Positions 6,877 through 10,965 of a stretch of DNA of 10,965 bases are shown in pieces. Origin of the DNA: Dehalococcoidia bacterium UBA6495 (GTDB taxonomy: Bacteria; Chloroflexota; Dehalococcoidia; Lucifugimonadales; UBA826); assembly GCA_002435305.1 (NCBI GenBank), contig DJMH01000026.1, positions 1 to 10,965 on the forward strand, given 5' to 3'. Positions within the stretch are counted from its first letter, which is position 1; each line of letters opens with the position of its first letter. The position numbers were made by a program, and so were the translations under genes. The notes under the pieces were generated by a model. The model saw only the letters and a list, made by a program, of their open reading frames with translations, made no database searches and was not told where the DNA came from.

Positions 6877-7704
6877 TTGGAACATCTACTGATATACCCG
6901 GTCAAAAGGGGTTATTTGGACAAAGAGTTAATTTCAGATGTAGGTAAAGCTGCCGAACAAGCCGGGTTTTACGCATTTCTTTCGTGGGATCATTATATGT
7001 TGCCGGATGGCCCGGAAACGTTGGATGCATGGAGCATACTGGCTTTTCTAGCCGGTCAGACTACTTCAATCAAGCTTGGTACTGTTGTTACCCCTATTCC
7101 CTTTAGACCTCCATCACAGCTGGCCAAAATTGTGTCCAGCGTAGATTATTTATCGGGAGGTAGGACTATCTTGGGGGTGGGTGCCGGTTGGCACCAGCCT
7201 GAATTTGACGGATTTAGTAATTGGGGGACCCCAGGCCAAAGAGTAAGCAGAACAGAGGAAGCTCTAGATTTGATTACTAAGTTGTGGGCCGGTGATGAAG
7301 TGCGATATGACAGTAAAAACTATCATTCGGATGGTGCAATCATATCACCTGTTCCCGTCCAAACCCCGTACCCACCTATGTGGTTTGGGGTTAGAGGAAA
7401 AAGGATGCTTAATCTAGCAGCTAAATACGCCGAGGCCTGGATACCTACTAACATTAGCCCCGCTTTGTACTCAGATGGACTGAAAGCTCTCAGGGCGCTA
7501 CGGCTAGAAATGGGTATAGATATTCCCCTAAAAGGGGCACTTCAAAATTTTGACGTTTTTACGGAGGCTGCTCCATGTGTGGAGACTATTGATTCCTATG
7601 CAGAGGCAGGTTGTGAATATTACGGTTCTATATGGTCCTATCCTCCCGAAGAAATGGTAGACCGTATTGCATGGTTTGCGGAAGAAGTGATGCCACAGGT
7701 GTAA
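6877..7704 (+). CDS. LLM-class F420-dependent oxidoreductase
   Basis: This is a luciferase-like monooxygenase superfamily TIM-barrel enzyme of 275 residues, of the type annotated as F420-dependent. Relatives transfer hydride between reduced F420 (or FMNH2) and substrates such as ketones, alkanes or sulfonates. Conserved segments are AAEQAGFYAFLSWDHY (25-40), LAGQTTSIKLGTVVTPIPFRPP (58-79, beta-3 and following loop), the VDYLSGGRTILGVGAGWHQPEF block (89-110) that is a hallmark of the family, RTEEALDLITKLW (125-137), and PPMWFGVRGKRMLNLAAKYAEAW (166-188) in the cofactor phosphate region. Translation starts at TTG with a strong Shine-Dalgarno. It lies 19 bp after the nitronate monooxygenase-like gene, so a shared transcript and perhaps a shared pathway are likely. 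F420 rather than FMN is inferred from similarity in style, not proven. Confidence 0.9.
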   Translation: MEHLLIYPVKRGYLDKELISDVGKAAEQAGFYAFLSWDHYMLPDGPETLDAWSILAFLAGQTTSIKLGTVVTPIPFRPPSQLAKIVSSVDYLSGGRTILGVGAGWHQPEFDGFSNWGTPGQRVSRTEEALDLITKLWAGDEVRYDSKNYHSDGAIISPVPVQTPYPPMWFGVRGKRMLNLAAKYAEAWIPTNISPALYSDGLKALRALRLEMGIDIPLKGALQNFDVFTEAAPCVETIDSYAEAGCEYYGSIWSYPPEEMVDRIAWFAEEVMPQV

Positions 7705-7785
7705 AACAAATTTGAAAATCAAATGATATGGGTTTTGGGGTTGGTTTCAGATTAGCAAAAAGTAGAGTAGGGTCATTTATTTCTT

Positions 7786-8241
7786 TCACGGAATTTCTGA
7801 AGGCCAATGAGATGGAATATTTGCTGAGCTGTTTGAAATTTCGGATATGGACCTGTAGTCACAATAAGCAAGACACCTGTCAAATTCTGCTTTGGGAATA
7901 TTTAACATTAACTTCACGCCGTTATGCCCATCGTAGGCCATTGTCCAAAATGTAGGCCGCCCTACAAAGACGGCACGGGCCCCTAGTACTAAGGCCATGA
8001 ATACGTCCGAACCTCTCCTTATTCCCGAATCGAAGTATACTTCGATAGTATCGCCGACAGCCTGTGCTATTGGTTGCAGTGTCTCTATTGAAGACAATGT
8101 TCGACCGATTTGGCGGCCGCCATGATTAGATACGATTATTCCATCCGCACCATATTCTGCGCATAGTGTCGCATCTTTAACCGTTCGTATTCCTTTTATT
8201 ACCAAAGGTAAATCGGATGTGTTTTTACTAAATGACAACAA
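7786..8241 (-). pseudogene. 5'-truncated FMN-dependent alpha-hydroxy-acid oxidase remnant
   Basis: The 151 codons match the C-terminal part of the glycolate oxidase / lactate dehydrogenase / mandelate dehydrogenase family, whose members are normally about 350-390 residues. Preserved segments are LPLVIKGI (11-18) with the FMN-contacting lysine, GADGIIVSNHGGRQ (31-44) with the expected catalytic His40 and substrate-binding Arg43, the VYFDSGIRRGSDVFMALVLGA stretch (68-88), VFVGRP (91-96) and a full C-terminal helix. The first five or so barrel strands are absent. An in-frame TAA lies immediately upstream of the first possible start, a TTG with no evident ribosome site, and only 93 bp separate it from the next gene, so the missing part is not nearby. 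The remaining frame has no stop, which suggests a fairly recent deletion. A standalone short protein is possible but could not form a complete barrel. Confidence 0.85.
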
Positions 8242-8271
8242 TTAAGCCAACCCGTGAGAATTGCTAAAGAG

Positions 8272-8304
8272 AAATGCCAGGCCCCATTTCGAGGCCTGGC
8301 ATTT
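8272..8304 (-). terminator. hairpin terminator after the lipoprotein gene
   Basis: A perfect 12-bp inverted repeat, AAATGCCAGGCC (8272-8283) and GGCCTGGCATTT (8293-8304), flanks a 9-nt loop. On the minus strand it begins 30 bp past the lipoprotein stop and runs into a T-rich tail interrupted by C. It should end leftward transcription before the oxidase remnant. A short TTTT also follows on the plus strand, so it may act both ways. Confidence 0.8.
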
Positions 8305-8334
8305 TGATCTCAACTGTTTGTCCTTGAGGGTCGA

Positions 8335-10206
8335 CTAATCGTCTTTATTTCTATTCCCCAACCCAAATTCTGCTGAGAAAGCGCTCGAGGTGTATTCGAG
8401 ACACTCAGCGGCAGCATCTCCGATCTCCATATCCTCAGATTCAACCAGAGTATTGATACAGGATTCAAATTCGCCACTAACATCCTCTCCCATGCCCCAG
8501 TTATCGCCTTGGGTAATACCACCAACTAGCCCTGCTGCTGCATTTTGAACCACATCGTTGAGAGCACCACCATCGACGTTTGCAAATTGTGGGGCTAGGT
8601 CTGGATAAGATAAAATCGCACGGGATATGATATCGGATATATCGTCAAGTTTTGCGTATGCTTCATCATTACCGAGGGCTGTTGCTGCGGAGTATAAAGA
8701 TTCAGCTGCCTGATTAACGATCGACCAAATAGGATCTTCTAGAGCTTCCCAGCAGTCGTCTTTTATGCCGTCGAGTTCACAGATTTCTTCGTGAAGTCTC
8801 ATTGCTGTGTTGCCAGTTATATCCTCGAGATCGTCTTCGTAATATTCATCGTCATAGTCGCAAGGCTCACCTTTAATACCGTGAGGATCACATTCTAGAT
8901 CATCTTGGGCGAGGTTCAGGATGTTTCCCATTAGGGTTTCGACACCTTTCCCAGTTAAAGATTTGTCATATAAAAGATCTTCTACGCTGGATTTGAATTT
9001 TTTGTCACTTATGTCGTCGAGTCCAGTCCGGATAGCTTTACGCATCGCTCTGGCTTCTCTATCCTCGGAGTCAAGCTTTCTCTTTAATGACGTCGCCGCA
9101 TCGTCGCTACTGCTGATTACTGCCCTGCCGTCTGGGGAGTTTCCATCTGCAGCTGCGACAATATCCTCATTCACATTTCTGTAGCAGTTACGTCGGTATA
9201 GCTCAGCCCTTCCCACAAAATCACCCGTCACAGGATCTTCAACCATGTCCATAGTGAATACCATGTCTTCCATATCTTCCAAACATTCTATTACCCCGTA
9301 AACGGCGTCCTCTGTGTCTGGGTCGGACAACATTGCGGCATTATTGATGTCATCCACATCAGTGGGTTCAACAGCTCTCATTTCTTGGTGATAAACAATC
9401 GCTTCATCAGCACAGTCTTCTCTGGCCACTCTGGAATTTGATGATTGCGAATCATCCATACAATCTTCCAGGTGTGCGGCGATAATTTCTCTGCCATCGA
9501 GTCGTATTAGTTTTTCAGTCGCCGATTCTTCTTCACCTTCGCCATCGAATGCTACCTGAAGGATGTGTCCAATCACCTCTATTTTTTCAGAGGCTTCTTC
9601 GGCCCTTCTTGCCAAGGCGGTGTATTCCGAATCCTGTCCTTTTAATCCAACAACCAGTTTAGCTTCAAGTTGGTCTGCATGATCTAATTCTTTAGCTGCC
9701 TCGGAGAGGTCTTCATTTAGAGCACCTAACTCAGCGTTGGCCGACTCTAACTGCTCGTTAAGGAACCTGATTCGATCCCATGGAACTTTCTCAGCATTTT
9801 CAAGGGCCTTCTGTATTTCTTCTTCCCGGTCTCTGGTAGATTTAGCCCGGCCTATAAGATCTGATAAGTCCGTATCTCCGGCTCCTCCGTCGATTAAACT
9901 ACCGGCTGACAGGGAATTTCCATCAAGATCTACATCGTGCCCTATTAAAACGAGAAGTTCATCAATGACCTCACTGGAATTGCTGAGCGCTGTTAATAGC
10001 TCTGCCCGTTCCTCTTTGTGCAAGCGGTCAATCTCTTTGAGCATGTCATAGAGTTCTTGTTCCGATTCTGTTTGTGGTTCCATTTGGGCAAGCGTTGCAT
10101 CCACGTCTACCTCTGCATCCCCGACGGCTCTACCCACGGCAGGCCCGCATGCAAATATCGCTATGGTTAATATGGAAATGAAAAAAAGCATTATCAATTG
10201 CTTCAT
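8335..10206 (-). CDS. large acidic coiled-coil lipoprotein with paired cysteines, unknown family
   Basis: I do not recognise this 623-residue protein. It begins with a lipoprotein signal: Lys2, a hydrophobic stretch at 4-18 and a lipobox IFAC with Cys20, so it is probably exported and lipid-anchored. The mature part is strikingly rich in Asp and Glu. Residues about 45-75, 145-190 and 193-215 have the charged, Leu/Ala-spaced pattern of long helices or coiled coils. The second half holds ten cysteines, at 249, 265, 308, 341, 439, 449, 476, 485, 583 and 602. They are readily grouped as five consecutive pairs, often of the form C-x-(D/E)...(D/E)-x-C, which suggests disulfides outside the cytoplasm. 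An Asp/Glu/Tyr cluster lies at 450-462 and could bind cations. A GAGGT about 8 bases before the ATG, a promoter candidate and terminators on both sides indicate a separately transcribed gene. The function is unknown. Confidence 0.82.
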   Translation of the reverse strand: MKQLIMLFFISILTIAIFACGPAVGRAVGDAEVDVDATLAQMEPQTESEQELYDMLKEIDRLHKEERAELLTALSNSSEVIDELLVLIGHDVDLDGNSLSAGSLIDGGAGDTDLSDLIGRAKSTRDREEEIQKALENAEKVPWDRIRFLNEQLESANAELGALNEDLSEAAKELDHADQLEAKLVVGLKGQDSEYTALARRAEEASEKIEVIGHILQVAFDGEGEEESATEKLIRLDGREIIAAHLEDCMDDSQSSNSRVAREDCADEAIVYHQEMRAVEPTDVDDINNAAMLSDPDTEDAVYGVIECLEDMEDMVFTMDMVEDPVTGDFVGRAELYRRNCYRNVNEDIVAAADGNSPDGRAVISSSDDAATSLKRKLDSEDREARAMRKAIRTGLDDISDKKFKSSVEDLLYDKSLTGKGVETLMGNILNLAQDDLECDPHGIKGEPCDYDDEYYEDDLEDITGNTAMRLHEEICELDGIKDDCWEALEDPIWSIVNQAAESLYSAATALGNDEAYAKLDDISDIISRAILSYPDLAPQFANVDGGALNDVVQNAAAGLVGGITQGDNWGMGEDVSGEFESCINTLVESEDMEIGDAAAECLEYTSSAFSAEFGLGNRNKDD

Positions 10207-10251
10207 ATATTTTGACCTCTCGCGTCTGGTTGAAGTAAATATCTCCCTACG

Positions 10252-10280
10252 ATATTAAATGCTTTTTCGGGGGTTAACAA
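10252..10280 (-). promoter_or_regulatory. candidate sigma-70-type promoter of the lipoprotein gene
   Basis: Read on the minus strand, TTGTTA (10280-10275) and TAATAT (10257-10252) are separated by exactly 17 bases. Each box matches four of six consensus positions. The predicted leader of about 40 bases contains the GAGGT ribosome site. The position, downstream of a strong terminator and upstream of the lipoprotein start, supports the call, but AT-rich DNA gives such matches by chance. Confidence 0.42.
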
Positions 10281-10324
10281 CGGCAATTTCACCTAGGTAT
10301 TAATACGTGAATTTTTCCCAATAG

Positions 10325-10362
10325 AAAAAGCCGGTTCATGATTTCCCATGAACCGGCTTTTT
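10325..10362 (-). terminator. strong bidirectional hairpin terminator
   Basis: A perfect 16-bp inverted repeat, AAAAAGCCGGTTCATG (10325-10340) and CATGAACCGGCTTTTT (10347-10362), encloses a 6-nt loop. The A- and T-tracts at the stem ends give a U-tract on both strands. It starts 27 bp after the stop of the leftward Gly/Gln-rich gene and is an excellent intrinsic terminator for it, separating it from the lipoprotein gene. Confidence 0.9.
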
Positions 10363-10389
10363 ACGCTCGTTTAGAAAACGATTTTTGTT

Positions 10390-10965
10390 CTACTGTTGGG
10401 TTGTCGTGCCGCCCTGAGTCCTGGTAAGACCGGCATGGTTACCCATGTCCTTGTTTCCGTAGGAATCTCGCATTGTGTTAGAGGCATGGCCCATGCAGTT
10501 ATCGGCAGCGTCACCATGTGATGGTGAACTGACGAAGCTTCCGTCTGTGTCATATTTGGGCTTTCCACCAGCATTGTCATCCATGCACTGGTTGAAGTCC
10601 TGGCCTCCTCTTTTACCAACCCCGTCACCATGCCCACCAAATTGGTTGGTATTCATAGCGTGGCCGGCGTCACCCTGCGGGTTTCTCGTATTTTGACGTA
10701 CCGCGCTCGTACTTAGATCATCCAATTCTTTTCTGTCCGAATACTTATTTTGGTCAAAGCTTTCGTGACTCTTAAACTCTTCCCTCATACCATTCTTCAC
10801 ATCACGCAGGCACTCGTTCATTTGATTCCCATCAGCAACGCACTGGTCGACCCGCTCTCTAACAACCGTTCGAGGTTCACCACCACCAAAGACCTCATTA
10901 AATTGCGCCTTTGTAATACCAGGTGGGAGTCCTTGGTTCTGACCGCCTCCGCCTTGGTTCTGACC
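10390..10965 (-). CDS. Gly/Gln/Asn-rich cysteine-containing protein, N-terminus outside window
   Basis: I do not recognise this protein. The frame is open to the window edge, so the start is missing, and 191 residues are visible. The ATG at 10821 is internal, since the 48 codons before it continue without a stop and share the protein's composition. From the edge, residues 1-16 are Gly/Gln/Asn repeats of the GQNQGGG kind ending in LPPG. Residues 17-70 look like charged helices with Cys42 and Cys52, ten apart. Residues 90-191 are low-complexity, rich in Gly, Asn, Asp, Thr, His and Gln, with Cys127 and Cys157. The four cysteines in two pairs and the small polar residues suggest an extracellular or surface protein, but no signal peptide is visible because the N-terminus is cut. 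It lies upstream of the lipoprotein gene in the same direction but is separately terminated. Its function cannot be stated. Confidence 0.7.
   Translation of the reverse strand, partial: GQNQGGGGQNQGLPPGITKAQFNEVFGGGEPRTVVRERVDQCVADGNQMNECLRDVKNGMREEFKSHESFDQNKYSDRKELDDLSTSAVRQNTRNPQGDAGHAMNTNQFGGHGDGVGKRGGQDFNQCMDDNAGGKPKYDTDGSFVSSPSHGDAADNCMGHASNTMRDSYGNKDMGNHAGLTRTQGGTTTQQ
10931..10965 (-). repeat. 21-bp tandem repeat at the window edge, Gly/Gln-coding
   Basis: CCTTGGTTCTGACC occurs at 10931-10944 and 10952-10965, a period of 21 bases (7 codons). It encodes GQNQ followed by a run of Gly on the minus strand. Two copies are visible and the array may continue beyond the window. Confidence 0.7.

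Noticed and set aside
7710..7724. ATTTGA-AAA-TCAAAT inverted repeat just after the LLM stop
   Set aside because: A short AT stem without a following T-tract; expected by chance in this composition.
7728..7955. Plus-strand open frame of 75 codons after the LLM gene
   Set aside because: It overlaps the oxidase remnant in antisense, has no ribosome site and shows no recognisable motif.
8242..8334. Frameshifted N-terminal part of the alpha-hydroxy-acid oxidase
   Set aside because: The 93 bp to the next gene are too short and are mostly occupied by a terminator hairpin; no homologous residues were seen in other frames.
9737..10051. Plus-strand open frame within the lipoprotein gene, Ser/Arg-rich
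   Set aside because: Its Ser/Arg-rich composition is the expected shadow of Asp/Glu-rich codons on the other strand; no ribosome site was seen.
1..10965. CRISPR array, tRNA/rRNA, transposase, phage or toxin-antitoxin genes
   Set aside because: No regularly spaced direct repeats, RNA gene signatures or matching protein motifs were seen on either strand.

Overview
The window looks like accessory, catabolism-oriented DNA from an uncultured bacterium, most likely a marine or soil Chloroflexota of the SAR202/Dehalococcoidia type. This placement is an inference. It rests on moderate-to-low GC by eye, on the mix of F420- and FMN-dependent oxidoreductases (a luciferase-like monooxygenase, a nitronate monooxygenase-like TIM barrel, an FMN-dependent alpha-hydroxy-acid oxidase remnant and a PPOX split-barrel protein), and on a DUF1800 protein and an NHL propeller whose overall sequence style I associate from memory with that lineage. 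No rRNA, tRNA, CRISPR array, transposase or phage gene was seen.

Layout, left to right. (1) 1-579: the 3' part of an alpha/beta-hydrolase running rightward, convergent with a leftward aldo/keto reductase (593-1522). (2) 1605-2792: an MFS exporter resembling the fosmidomycin-resistance type, diverging from the reductase across 82 bp and nearly abutting the end of the next leftward unit. (3) 5732-2798: a leftward run of PPOX protein, DUF1800 protein and six-bladed NHL propeller, probably one transcript. (4) 5883-7704: a rightward two-gene operon of nitronate monooxygenase-like protein and F420-dependent LLM oxidoreductase; the second gene starts at TTG behind a strong Shine-Dalgarno. (5) 8241-7786: a 5'-truncated alpha-hydroxy-acid oxidase remnant. 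(6) 10206-8335: a large, very acidic, coiled-coil lipoprotein with ten cysteines after the lipid-attachment cysteine. (7) 10965-10390: the 3' part of a Gly/Gln/Asn-rich protein, also with cysteines in even number. Strong hairpin terminators follow genes 6 and 7.

The left three quarters reads as a collection of small-molecule oxidoreductases, a hydrolase and an exporter, consistent with a lineage that has expanded families for oxidising diverse organic compounds. The substrates cannot be told from sequence. The right quarter differs: two leftward genes, separately terminated, encode one clearly exported lipoprotein and one low-complexity protein that I do not recognise as any characterised family. 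They share an acidic composition and a recurring two-cysteine arrangement. They are the best candidates here for something undescribed, probably cell-surface or extracellular, but no function can be assigned. I saw no convincing new defence, toxin-antitoxin or mobile system.
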